A stretch of DNA of 64,000 nt from NCBI RefSeq assembly GCF_910591885.1, contig NC_063271.1:10471001-10535000 (forward strand), in the 5' to 3' direction. The notes below the pieces were generated by a model. The model was not told the origin of the DNA. It made no database searches and saw only the letters and a program-made list of their open reading frames with translations. Source of the stretch: Bombus terrestris. Lineage: Eukaryota > Arthropoda > Insecta > Hymenoptera > Apidae. This document shows positions 10,283 to 22,849 of the stretch, in pieces. Every line of letters begins with the position of its first letter. Position 1 is the first letter of the stretch. Both the position numbers and the translations under genes were made by a program.

Positions 10283-11745
10283 TAGTGTGTCTCAGAGTTT
10301 AGCTTTGAGAATTTAGTTCTCTTCCGATTTACATGACCCGAAATGGATGCTATATTTTAGTAGATATTTATTAAGATATAGATTGACGAATTTTTTTTCT
10401 TTTTGCCACACATTGTTAATACTTGACATATTTGTAATTCTCTGAATTTTGTTCCTCTTTCTCTTAGCATATCGCGCTTTGTTCCGACAGATCTCAGATC
10501 TGTCTTGAGGTGAACGAGGTGAACGAGGATATTTACGAAACGTCGGAAAAATGCGCAACGTACCAATGAAAACACGACCGAGACCCGAAATACCACAAAT
10601 GTATCATCTAGCCATCATTAAATATGTAAAATGTTAAAATACTTGTGTCAGAAAATTGATACCAGATATGTTACATCTAATTTTATGAAGCAATAGTTTA
10701 CGCTTTGGTATTTCTCATATATATATCTCTCTGCGTTTCGAATGTAAAATTAAAAAAAATTTGCCAGCAACAAAAGGAAGAGGAAGGCGCGCGAGCGCAA
10801 GTATAACTTCGCGAAAAATTGACGCTAATATATCATTTAAAATAATCGTTTTAAAACAGCAGCAACTTAATATCATTTCATACAGAGATAAATTTATTTT
10901 ATAATATAATTAAACCTACGTTATAACCTAATTAAAAATTATAATTGTAAAGTACGTCAATTAACGTATGAAAAAGATATACGATTCTGTTTAAACGAGC
11001 ACGTTAAGAGATTTTAATAACGTTGAATGAAACGTTAAAAAAATCCAGTTGACCTTGAGACATATCTATCTACGTATAAAGCTCGTACATCATATAATAC
11101 ACCCCTGGAAACCATTTAACATTGCAATTTTACTTTCTATCTTCAACATTTCCAAACCCATACCTACCTAACTCCAGCTAACTGTCTGGTACACCCTGTA
11201 TAAATGGCTATGTGTCGCACGACGTTTCCGTTTAATCGTTCTGCGTCGCGAAGATAACGTTTATTTATTAGCCGGATAAACGGACAGCGCGTGTTTTTTT
11301 TCTGTCGTTTCCTTGAAAACATCCGAGCCAGCTTTATTCAAGTGGTAGTATTTGACGATTCTCATTTTCGGTGTACTTATGGAGAACACGAACCGATAGG
11401 GAAAGTTAGATGAGGTATTTTCGAATAATAAGACGAGAAGAATCTTTTTCTTGTACGCGCGATATCAGGTTTAAGTTTGCGAGATGGAATTTTTCAAGCG
11501 AAGTCTTCAAGGTTCTTGAGACGAGTACCATATCCTCCACATTCTCCAGTGCTTCTAATATTTTACAAACTTCAACCCTGGAACCATATACGTCGCATAT
11601 AGAAATCAATATGTTTGAATATGACCAATCAATATCGTGCATCAATGCTACCAATCAACGGTAATATCAATGGCGCGAATCAATATTTTCTATCGGGGAA
11701 AAAACGCAAAAATAAGAGTCAATCGTTTCTGTAATTTCGCATACT
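10283..11745. other. No gene seen; AT-rich
   Basis: Short frames on the minus strand at 10313-10596 and overlapping opposite frames at 11406-11664 lack support. A repeat-end-like motif GGTACACCCTGTATA lies at about 11195-11209; the same CAGGGTG-type terminus is seen at about 25765 and 27098. Nothing else is seen. Confidence 0.4.
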
Positions 11746-12053
11746 CTACCGAGCTATCATCAAAAACGAAGCTATCGTCAATAATCTTTCACGGTCTTCC
11801 GAAAATGTTCCATCGAACATCCTCCGTCGCTGCTGCGATTCCTCGATATTTCGCCAAGCCCATCCCCGACACCATGGACAAACAGCCACGACTATCGCGG
11901 ATAAACGAGCAACAATATAGACGATCGACGAATCCATCGGATACTCGAATATCTCCATGTCATCGACCCGAAGCCACCACGATGAAGGACCTTCGCCCTC
12001 GAGGCCCGCGGAAATCATCCAACTATTGTGCGAGGCTATGCGTTTCGCATTAG
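11746..12053 (-). CDS. Candidate terminal exon, unrecognised
   Basis: On the minus strand a long polypyrimidine run (plus-strand purine tract 12057-12125) ends in CATTCTCAG, a strong 3' splice site, at 12054-12056. The frame that follows is open from 12053 to a TAG at 11746-11748, about 100 codons. It includes a hydrophobic stretch (SSIVYIVARLSAIVVAV) and a charged C-terminal part. The frame also runs upstream through the pyrimidine tract, as such tracts often do. A plus-strand frame overlaps it, there is no family match, and no poly(A) signal was noted, so this may be chance in a GC-rich island (11800-12660). Confidence 0.2.
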
Positions 12054-12808
12054 CTGAGAATGCAGGAGAAGAAAAAGAGGAGAAGAAAAAATAGAGGGAG
12101 AGGGGGAAAGAAAAAAAAGGAAACAGCAAGGGTAGATTATCGCGTCGGGGGCGGAGCAAGAGGGCGAAAGATGCGAATAGCATAGTATCGGTGATTGGAA
12201 ATGCCCTTTGTGTTTTGGTTTCCAGAGTTCTGATGATGGAATCGCGAGTCGATGTTCGCGGGGGCGGATGCATGATGACGGAGGAAACAATACAGCCTCC
12301 ATTGTTGATCATATAGCCCATTGTTGTGTTTAGATGTGATTCGCCGCAAACGATTTTCTGCCATCGTGAAACCGTGAAAATCAATGATTAGGGTACGCTC
12401 TTTGTTCGCGTTGTCGGCAACGGAGTTATGCAATTACGATTTCCGTGCGGATAGATGTTCCGGCTAAATGAGAAACGGCACCCCGTCGTCGCCCTGTCTT
12501 TTCGCTTTCGCCTCGGTTGATCTCGATTCGGCCGATGATACTGTGGGGCGAAGGTTTTTTCGACCGGTGAATACGTTGCCTCGATTGTCTCTGTGATCCT
12601 TTTTCAGGGCGGAAATTAGACTGGAACGAGTTCTGTGGTTTTTAGAGGAAAAGGAAATGATAGGTACTATAGGCATTTTAGTTGGTCATTGAGAAATGAA
12701 TTGTGGTTTGTGAGCAGCAGCAGGTTCGAATGGCAGCCTCTTGAAGGAAAGTGTTGAAAATTGTGGAACTTTGTTCGAAGTTAACTTGTTTAATGACGAT
12801 CGAAGATC
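12054..12808. other. GC-rich island and purine tract; no further gene seen
   Basis: The purine-rich tract at 12057-12125 is followed by GC-rich DNA up to about 12660 with overlapping chance frames on the minus strand. No convincing exon boundaries beyond the one noted at 12053. Confidence 0.4.
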
Positions 12809-13140
12809 GTAGGTTTTGATGATTTTTTTTTAAATCTCTTACAGCGTCTTTCACGTAGTTAAGCAATTTTTTATTGTCCGAGATTGTACAAATATTTAAG
12901 AAAATATTCTATCGATACATTTCGCATCTGAACATTGATTGATTAATAAATCACAGTGGTAGATTACATCCCATTGTAGGTTTTGATGAATTTTTACAAA
13001 TTTCTTACAGCGTCGTTCACATAATTAAGCGATTTTTTATTGTCCGAGATTGTATAAATATTTAAAAAAATATTCTATAGATACATTTCGCATCTGAACA
13101 TTGATCGATTAATAAATCACAGTGGTAAGTTACATTCCAT
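12809..13140 (+). repeat. Tandem duplication, two copies of ~166 bp
   Basis: Positions 12809-12975 and 12976-13140 align end to end. Both start GTAGGTTTTGATGA and end near AATAAATCACAGTGGTA followed by TTACAT. Shared internal runs include TTTTTTATTGTCCGAGATTG and ACATTTCGCATCTGAACATT. Differences are mostly single bases and short indels. No gene is contained. Confidence 0.92.
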
Positions 13141-14142
13141 GTCGATATTACATACGATATCGATTAATTCAGAAACTTAATCGATGGAAACGAAGAAACG
13201 CACGTTCGTATCCAGAATCTGCACAATTTTGCCTTATTCAGGAAAGTAGCCACGACGACCAAACACTCGTCGATCGTTGCGCCACGTGGCTGCAAAAGCG
13301 TCTCCGTTCAAAGCATAGAAACTTCCTTTTCGAAATTTTTCCATGGCGCAAACAACGCGCGGGAACAATCAACGCCGCGTTGGCCCTCAGACGCCACTTT
13401 CACGGCTGCGATTCCGAAAGACATTCGTTCATTGTTTGGACGAACCTTAGCGAAGCTCGCTAAGATTCCGCAATTAAAACGACTTGCATTATGCGGCTCT
13501 TAATTACTGAGAAATCGCGCGTTGTTCGCAGTCGATGCGACGAACGGCCAGACGAACGTTTGTTTTGAGAAAGTGTATAGTTTCGGTGAAAAGGGGTGTG
13601 AAAGCTCGCGGGTGAAGAGGTATTGTGTCCTTTGTTCGGGTAATTATCGCGTGTTGATCCTTTGAGTCGCGTGCTTTTCCTTCGAAACCCGTTTGTTATC
13701 GAAGCTCGACGCGGGTAATAGCGCGTTTAAGCGCGCGCCATTCTCGGTTTTGTCGAGAGGACAATTATCAAAGAAGTTTCAGACAACGCTCAGTGAATAT
13801 CGTTAATCGTGGAAATACCGAACCTGACAGAACAATGAACTTTACAGTTGACACGATTCTTCTGACAAACCATGAAACGAGGGAATTTTATTCTAAATTA
13901 TCGAAATGATAGATTCGAAGCTTTATCGTAATTTATCGGAACGATAGATCTTAAGTTGGATTGAAATGAAATGATAGATTTGAAAATCCGTAGTTGTTAT
14001 AAAAGGAAAAATATTTAAAGTCACAGTCGGAAGATTGAGTGCGAATAACATTAGCAACGGAACGATGAAACTTATTAAAGCGATGGATTTTACAGTTCTA
14101 AATAGAAATTCCTTTTATTTAGTTCATGTCATACGAATACTT
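13141..14142. other. No gene seen; GC-rich island
   Basis: GC/CpG-rich sequence extends to about 13800. A 113-codon frame at 13122-13463 begins inside the preceding duplication, has no splice support and no recognisable domain. AT-rich DNA follows. Confidence 0.4.
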
Positions 14143-14814
14143 TATTTTCTATATTTCATATATATCGCAAATTACATGGATTCCGCATATATCTTTGAGC
14201 TTTAAAATTTCTCACAAACACCTAAAAATACACGTCACAACATCCAGTGAAAATAATTTCTAGTAGAAAATATAATCGTTGCAAGTTACAACATGATAAA
14301 TTACAAGGAACGAAAACAATCCAAATAGCCAGACATACAACTGAATACTCTCTGCTTCGAATGATGACAAACGAGACGAAATCCAAGCTTCTTACCTCAA
14401 ACATTCATCTTGTAACGAGCACGAAGATCGTCGACTTAAAGAAAGGAAACAGACACCATTAGCACAGGTATTCAACACTATATTTTCCATATTTTATATA
14501 TATCGCAAATTACATGGATTCCGCATATATCTTTGAGCTTTAAAATTTCTCACAAACACCTAAAAATACACATCACAACATCCAGTGAAAATAATTTCTA
14601 GTGTAGGAAATATAATCGTTGCAAGTTACAACATGATAAATTACAAGGAACGAAAACAATCCAAATAGCCAGACATACAACTGAATACTCTCTGCTTCGA
14701 ATGATGACAAACGAGACGAAATCCAAGCTTCTTACCTCAAACATTCATCTTGTAACGAGCACGAAGATCGTCGACTCAAAGAAAGGAAACAGACACTATT
14801 AGCGCAGGTATTCA
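14143..14814 (+). repeat. Recent tandem duplication, two copies of ~333 bp
   Basis: Positions 14143-14474 and 14481-14814 are nearly identical, sharing long runs such as GCAAATTACATGGATTCCGC and ACATACAACTGAATACTCTC, with a handful of substitutions and a two-base insertion (TAGTAG versus TAGTGTAG). The spacer is only about six bases. The frames inside are mirrored by the duplication and are not conserved as genes. Confidence 0.93.
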
Positions 14815-17800
14815 TTATCGTCGTTTCCGGAGTTAATGGGACAATCAGTGTGCAGGATAAGGGTGCGCAGGTGGGGATAAATAGCGAACGAGCCGCAAAT
14901 TCGGTGGAAATCAACGCGAATCCAACGAACGATGAATATCCGCTTGAATTTGCTTCCAACGCTCGGAACTTTCTGTTTAAGTATGGAATAAACTTGTTCT
15001 AATTGTGACGTTCAAATACACGTTGAGAACGGGTGGCTGGCTATAGTGTCTTATCTTATCCACACGGTTATCCTGCCATAGTTCTTAATCGTTCGTTGGT
15101 AAAATGGCTGTGGTAGAGGGTTGCGTTTGGAAGGTCGCTAATAAAACGCTCGACCGACGCGGACGGCAAGACCTCGATTATGGAGGGATATCTTGTCGAG
15201 GTAATTGAATCTTCCGGCTAATGGCACGGTCCTGGATCCTACGGAGAGCTTCGACGATCCTAAAATATGCCGGGAACTCGGGAGAGATTCTTGAGAGAGG
15301 TTTCGTTAAACGCCTCGACGAGACGCTTGAGAATCGTTGCATCCATTGTACGATATTTTAGCTGATAGTTTGTACAGTGCAGCATCTTGATTATCTATTA
15401 GAGCAGGGCGGATTTCTATGAGCTTGCAGGAAATTAGAAATTGCAAGGATGCACAAAATGCATGTAACATGGAAAAATAGACAAAATATCCGAAGTACTT
15501 ATCCAGAGTATTTAGTGGATGAAATTAGAAATGTTGAAACTTAAATTCCATTTGTTTAATCGTTTGTGTGAAAATACGAATTTGCATGAAAAATCAGCAG
15601 TCTATTTATTAGACACTGGAGTTGTTGCGTTATGACTTTAGATGGGACAGATTTGTTCCTCGAGGGAGTTTGAATGGAAAAAGAAATTGTTTAGAATTTT
15701 ATTAGAGATATTAGAATGTAATATTTTTGTTGTATTAGAAGGTTTAAGTGGCGAAATTTAATGTTAAAAATATACGCGTAATGTTTGTATGTATGTAAAA
15801 GCGATCGAGGTTCCACGGAGAAAATTTCAAAGTAATATAATAATGAAAAGAGAACTTCAACGCAGGTGAACAAGATCGTTTTTCAATCGAAGATTTCCTA
15901 CATGTATTTAATTAATTATAAATCTTAGCAATCTTAATAATTCAACAGATGCCAGAAACATACCTATTTCAGCTAAAACGGCAGAGTTTGATTCTTAAAG
16001 TAGGTGATAAGGATTTAAGGGTAGAAAAATGACCGATCGTCGAATGCAATGTTTTTTGAACGTAGAAAAAGTTGCATGATTTTTAAAGCTTTTTACATAC
16101 AAATACCATATGGTATCTTGATTATTTATTAGTCATTGGATTTATTATATTAACTTTATCCAGATATTATGAAGATCCATTTCACATCTAATATTTCTTT
16201 AGTATAAAAAGGGATTATTATGATTTCGTAAATGAAATATTAAATAATTCGAGTCGCAATATTAAAATATACGAAAAGGCTGTTTACAATATTCAGATAT
16301 GCATATTGGAAATTGTATATTTTTGTCACAGATATGGCAAGTATAGGTACTACACGTACATAAATAATATGGAGTGTAAAGTCAGAATGCTATATGCGAA
16401 TATAAATTTGGCGATGTCAAAAATTGACAGAATTTATAGGATTTATTGGTGGATATTCTAGAATTTACAAAGTATGGCTGAGATAGAAAGTAGATTTATT
16501 CTATCACTGGAAAGGAGAATCTTTTATTATGTGGAATAATCCTCTCTTTTCGAGTCTTTCGCTTTAACCCCCTTAAAGAAATCCCTTTGGCATGTAATTC
16601 CTTTTCCTTGGCTTTGATTTCACATTATTCTAATAGAGTCAAACCATTTTTATAATCACATACAAACGACAGAATAAATAAACAGATTCCGTATTTGTAC
16701 AAAATTAATAATTATTTCTAAATAATATTCGATATTTGCGTTAAAAATATCAATTGATCTGTCGAAAATATACGAACACTAAACATTATCCGTGCAATTA
16801 CAGAATTAGTACACCTATTGCTGGTATTCTAAACATTAAAACATACACGAAATATTTATTAGTATTATAAATCATTGAATTCGTCTTTTTGTTGGCTGCA
16901 ATGCAGTATTAAAAAAGGTATTTACAAAGCTCGATGAAATTTGTGGGGAGTTCGATTCGTTGAAATTTAAAAAGCTCAGAAAATTCTTTGACGTCTCTGA
17001 TAAAATAAAACACGAAAAGATAAAAAAAATGTAATATATTTCATATGAAAAATTCTTTATTAAATCAACCGGTAACTAGATGGCTCTATTAGTAATTCTT
17101 ATTGATTCACCGCATATGTTGCAAAGTTAATTAAAAATACTTTTCATTTAAATATTATATAAACGCTAGATATCCTATCAGTCACAGAATATTCTAAAAG
17201 TGAAATGGAAAAGAAATATTCTGTTCAGTATCTAAGAAATATTTTATTGCCCTGTTTTATCGTCTTTAGAGAAATTTTAACGATCCAAAAAAATCTCAGT
17301 ATGATTTAAGTTTGTCGCGACACTTACGGCGCATTTTTCCTTCATGCCATGTTATTCTGCTAATTTACGATCGCTATATCCAGCCGCGTTTGTGAAATCC
17401 GCGCGAAGCACTTTTACACGTTCACTCCTGGCTGACATTGTTTATTGTTCGCGGCTGTGCTCTCGCGCGGACCATGCGATTAATTTTTGTTACACTGCAC
17501 GTTCATAAATTCCTTGCACGGATTCATTTTTTCCTATGTCCGGAATTTATGGATTTTCACCCCCCCAAAAATATATTCTACCCGCAAACACGTCCTTAAC
17601 AACTAATTACGAAACAATTCCTGCTGTTCGATCTATTCGCGTTATTCCAAATATCTTTCGCTTATTTGCCATTTATAGGACATTTCTCACGTGCATTTAA
17701 TTCTCGGATATGTTTAAACAAATGTTACATCTCAAATTTTCCATTTCGTTGATTCTTGTAATAATTATTCAGTCGACATCGAGATCTCGTTAGAATTATG

Positions 17801-20800
17801 GAATCTCACGAAAGAATTGACAATTTGATTACAATTATAATTTCACAGTAATTTCATAGTTATCATCGTCAAATTTGGAATTCGAGTTTAAGCGTTTCTG
17901 CAACTTCAATTGAAAGTTCGGAAGATTGCTGAAGCAATAAGTTTCTCAATTCCAAAATTGATTGCTGTTGATAGTATCTCAATATTCCGTATGTTAGATC
18001 CCAAACATGTACCCAATGTACCCAAACATGTTCGAAACGTGCTTCTTCTAATCGGCAAACCGTTGTATCCGAATATTCACTGTAGTTGCTCGAAGTTCGA
18101 CAACATAACGTTGTAGTCTTTAGCTCGAAATTCCATCTTCTCGACAATATTTGCCAATAACCAGCAGTAAGTATCTTCCTTTCAACGATGCCATAATTTA
18201 TTTCGTAATTAATAATAATTCCGTATTGTTGAGAAAAATAGCTAATTTAGTTTCGAAATTGCTTTTCCTGACAGATCTTAATGTCTGATAATCTCGATAA
18301 CTAATCAGGCTTATTACGAGTGCTCGTGTATGGGTCAGAAAAACCCACGACAGAAGTATGGTATTCGGAAAGAAACAAGTTTTCACGTGACGTTAATTGA
18401 TAAATTAAAAACGTTCCAAAATTGTTTCGGCCGTTTTGAACGTATTAATTAAATACCTGAAAAAACCATTCAATTCCCATTCACCTTTTCGATTCTCCTG
18501 TCCTCGCGATACTCAAACGATCAAACCCGCTCTCGTGCACCCCTTTCCACCCCTTCGCTAATAATTCCGCTGGAAAATAGAATCGAGAGTCGCGGATACG
18601 CAAACACGATCCGAACTGTACCTGCTGCGGATATTTCAGCGTGCAGTACAAGCTGATTGCATTTCGACCGCATAAAAGATTCCATTCCTACGAGAGGGTG
18701 GAAAAGGGGTTTACCTTTCGTTGCCTTGACTGCTTCTCGCGAAACCTGGATCGGCTTCTCCACGTTGGAAAATTTATCCAACCGGAAATTAAACCGACTA
18801 CTCGGACGATTCGTCCACCTCCCTTTCGTCGTCTCCTATTTCTTGCCTCTCGTCGTTTCTTCCTCCCCTTCGTCATCCCTTGCTTTACCTCGCTTCGATG
18901 GCAAGTTCGGATTACGCTCACAGGTGGATACAAGGTGGAATTGGAAGTTGTCGGGATGTAATGGCGTAAGATGGGTTGGAGAAGCAAAAGGATGAGAATG
19001 CTGGTTACTTTAGGATCGGTACATTACAAGTTGAGAATTTTTGCGAGCTTCAGTTTGTTTCGAGAATTCTTTGTTTGTTTCTTTCTCTTTTTCCTTTGTT
19101 TTTTGGATGGTAAATTCCGAGTTTTGAGGGAACGAAATTTCGTAGATGTAGATTGATTGTAAGTGGAGAGAGTGAACTTTAGTTTGCTTGGAGAGCTTCT
19201 GACGATGAATCCCGGGTCTTTGTGAACGAGATCCGCGAGAAAATGGAAATTTATGGATTTGTAGGTGGCAAATAATAGTTCATTATAGTGACTACTAATA
19301 GATATTCTAGCGAATAATGATGCTAAAGGTACAATTGGCAACGCGTTTACTAATTTAAGTGATTCTCACAATTCAATAATTCGCTCAAGGCTCTCTTCGG
19401 TTTAAACAAATTAAAAAAATTCTTGTTGCATAGTAGTTGCATAAGGTAGTTTTCATCACTTTAGTCGTTTTTACCATGATCGACGTTAGAATGCTACAGC
19501 GTTTACTGTACCGTCAATTCATGATAGTGGAATGTCTTGTACCCTCAATCTGACCGGAACTTCGCCGATTGATCGCCATAGAAAACGAAGATAAATTACC
19601 TTACTTGTAAGGTGACTTCTTTTCTACTGTAAAAAAGGACGCGTAAGAAATCAGCTCTGCAATAAAAACGGTTTCGAGTGAATAGTAACAAAAATCTCTT
19701 AAATTAACTCAACGAAATCTTTATAATCTTCACTGTGTAATTTAGATGGAAGAAAGGTAGCAGGGGAGGAATGTCAAACAAATTCTTAGAATTTCCATTT
19801 GTTACTAATAAATATCGTAAATTAAATGGTAGATTAATGGAAAAATATATAATGATAAAAGAAACCCTTGGAATTTTCTTCCATAACTGAAACATTAAAA
19901 GACATTAAAAAACAAAACTCATTTGCGTGAATTGCTCGAAATAAAAATTACAAATCAAACAATGCGTTGCTACAATATTAAACGAAGCAATAAGTTACAC
20001 AACAACAAATTACAAAGGTTTAATATTGGAAATATTATTTAAATCCTAAAACTTTTTTCGTAGCTAGCATAATGTTAGAATAAACGTTCAATAACACAAA
20101 TTGTCTAAAAGAGAAATTACAGATGAAATATTGCCAACATTGATAATCGAATTACCAAGCCAGCGTTCATCTCCAATAAATTAACCAACGCCTAAATAAA
20201 ATATGCATAAAGGAAACTGCATAAATTTCCCCATAAGAACCGTCTCCCCTCTTATCGTCACGTGTCTTCAAACAGCATCACCGGTTCAATAAGAACCAGC
20301 CATCTATTCAGGTCTGCGGAAGGATCCGTCGGCGATTCCATTCGCGCGCAGCTTCGAAGCAGGAAACAGTTTCATCGGCTCGGTTCCCGCTAATCAGCAC
20401 TTTGGCTGGGCAAACGCTGATGAAAAATCCTCATAGCAGTTGGCCGTCTTATCCTTCCCCCCTCACTCTCTCCTTTTTCCTCCATCTTACTCTTCTTCTT
20501 GAAGCAACCTTGTGTCCCGAGGTTGCTCCTGCCGGAGCTGAACAATATCCTTTCTTCGCGACGACGTAGAAAATCGAAAAGTCGGCTGCGAGACGAGCGA
20601 AAGAAAAGAGCCGAACGAGAGGTAAAAAGGAGACGTTCCCATTCAGCCGTAGCTTAACAATCTATCCTTTCAGAACGACAGCACATCCTCCTTTCGCCTC
20701 CCTCGCCTCCCTCGAGTCCTTCGAAACCCGCTGCTGTCGTTCCTTGCCACCCACCTCCCCCGTACTCCACCCTCCTTCCTCCTGTCTCCTCTCCGCGTTT

Positions 20801-22375
20801 CCTCCTGCCCAGTTGCCTCCCGAAACCTCCATTTCTCCGTCTCTCTATTTCCTGCACTCTATACACCGTCCGCTTTCGTTTTATCTCATTTCTAGCCGCT
20901 CAGGCATCGATCGATCGAACGGAAGGGTTAAGCGTGCGGAGAATAGGAGATGGTCTTTTTCCACCACCTTCTGCAAAGGAGGGCTGGCTCGTTCCTCAGA
21001 ATTAGGCAATTGGAGAACGATAACGAAGATCCTTTCCGACCAGGACTGCAAGGATCGTGGCTTCGTGTCTCTGGAGTTCAGCTAGACGGGTAATCGTGCA
21101 TCAGGGATTTTGTTCTAGTTGCCTCTTTTCCATCGTTCCACGTAGTTTACGACTGTTGTTGCGGGTCTCTATGTTGTACAGACGATTCGAGTTTCGTGGA
21201 TGTTGGTAGATTGTATGTTGGGTTACGTTTGATTTGGTTGGATGGTTAGGATCTTTCTTCGCTGTTCGCTTTGGAAAGAGCTTGTTCACCAGTTGCTTGG
21301 AATTTCCAGGCGCCGGAAATGGATAGTTAGGGGTAGGTTAGATAGGTAGAGGTTGGACGTTGTCTGATTGCGTGTAAGCGTGTTTCATTTTGGATTCTCT
21401 GTTTGGATTGTCAGCTCATATAGCTACTTTGCTTGAATACTGAAATAGTACCGTGGATTTTGTATTGCATGCTTTTCAAGCTAGTTAAGAGTTGAGGTTA
21501 TTCGAGGTTTCCAGATAGAAGAGATAAAAGGTATACGGATGGTGTTGCAGTATATTGGATTACGTATCACATGATTTTGCAACTGGCAGATTTTATTTTA
21601 TCTTTTCCATTTATCGATTTTGCAGAGTAGGGATAAGATCGTTTTTGAATTTTCGAAATAGTAGAAATAATTAGAGGTGTGTACGTGTGGTCGTTAGATT
21701 AATTTTATCAATATCTCAAATTTAACGGTTCATCCAAGGATCCCTAGTTTTCAACGTATTCTCATTTCATATGCATTATACGTATATCAATTAGTGTGTT
21801 ACATGTGACTCATTTACGCTTGTGAAAATCGAAACGTCGCGCGTTTTATTCCTTTGCAAAAACTTGCCGTTTCACCCTTAACAGAAACGTCCATTAATTG
21901 ATTTCCATTTTCGTGAAAACCCACGACTCTTCCATCACTCGTCTGCGCTACGTGAAAGTTTCATCAAAAAGAATACAGAAACTTTCGCAAAAAATGTCGA
22001 ACTGTTACGAAAAATCTGTCAAAAATTGCCATTTTACTGTAACAAATATCAATATCGCTAGAGATACATCTCGCATGATAGTTTTTTTCACCTAAAAAAT
22101 AAATACACCATGAAACACGGAAAGAAAAGCGGTATCAACGATTCAAAAAGATGATTTGGAACGGGATGCAAGCGATCGTATCGCATCGAAGCTTCGAAAG
22201 GATTTAATAGGAATGAAAAAGAGATCCGAGATTCGAGATGGAGCTGCGTTTCGATATAAATTGCCCTCTGAGCGACCGATATATCGAATATACGTGTAAC
22301 GGTACGCTACACGGTGAAACGACAAACAGCGCGAAGATGTTATCGAGCGTTTAAAAAACGCGGTCCCAGGCTAAA
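14815..22375. other. No gene seen; long AT-rich tract with GC islands and pyrimidine-rich stretch
   Basis: GC-rich islands lie at about 14815-15350, 18480-18960 and 20270-21090; within the last, 20440-20890 is strongly pyrimidine-rich on the plus strand. Overlapping frames in both directions at 18521-19341 and 20654-21085 are composition artefacts. The remainder is AT-rich without exon-like signals that I can defend. Confidence 0.4.
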
Positions 22376-22564
22376 GTGAAAATTAACGATCCGTCTGCGT
22401 GTTCCTGTCGCCAAGTGGGGACACACTTCGAGTGCAAGTTACAAAAGCCCCCTCGGTCTGTTGTTTATGCGTCCTTTCGCGTCGATAACGAAATAAAAAA
22501 TAAAAAGAGAGAGAGAGAGCTGAATCGAGTACAAAGGGAACCAGAGGATTTCTTTGATCTATTG

Positions 22565-22849
22565 ATGGCGTTCCGGTCGAGCCACGCTGTAATAAATGTT
22601 TTCATATCCACGGCAATCTTGGCTCGTTTTATCTCGTTGAAATACGAATTGGAAAGCAGTTGGAATGGATCAGGAAAAGTAGAATCGATTGATATTGATG
22701 AGGATAATCTTTTATTAAGTGGGCTAGAAGAACGGTTAAAAGATGTTTTTCAGCGTTTTATTGGAATTTTGGTGTATGATTGGGAAATATATTGGACGAT
22801 ATTGCAAATGTATGGCGAATATATATGGCGAACCGAGCTTTACGATTAA
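22565..22849 (+). CDS. Candidate small ORF, 94 codons, unrecognised
   Basis: The frame is open from 22376, and the first ATG is at 22565; it ends at a TAA before 22850. The product would start MAFRSSHAVINVFISTAILA, then has an acidic segment (DIDEDN), a leucine-rich stretch and an aromatic C-terminus (WEIYWTILQMYGEYIW). Such an open run is not common in this AT-rich DNA, but no 3' splice site, poly(A) signal or known domain was found. It could equally be part of an internal exon or chance. Confidence 0.18.
   Translation: MAFRSSHAVINVFISTAILARFISLKYELESSWNGSGKVESIDIDEDNLLLSGLEERLKDVFQRFIGILVYDWEIYWTILQMYGEYIWRTELYD

Noticed and set aside
14247..14959. Frames in and after the tandem duplication
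   Set aside because: They depend on the duplicated DNA and are not matched in both copies.
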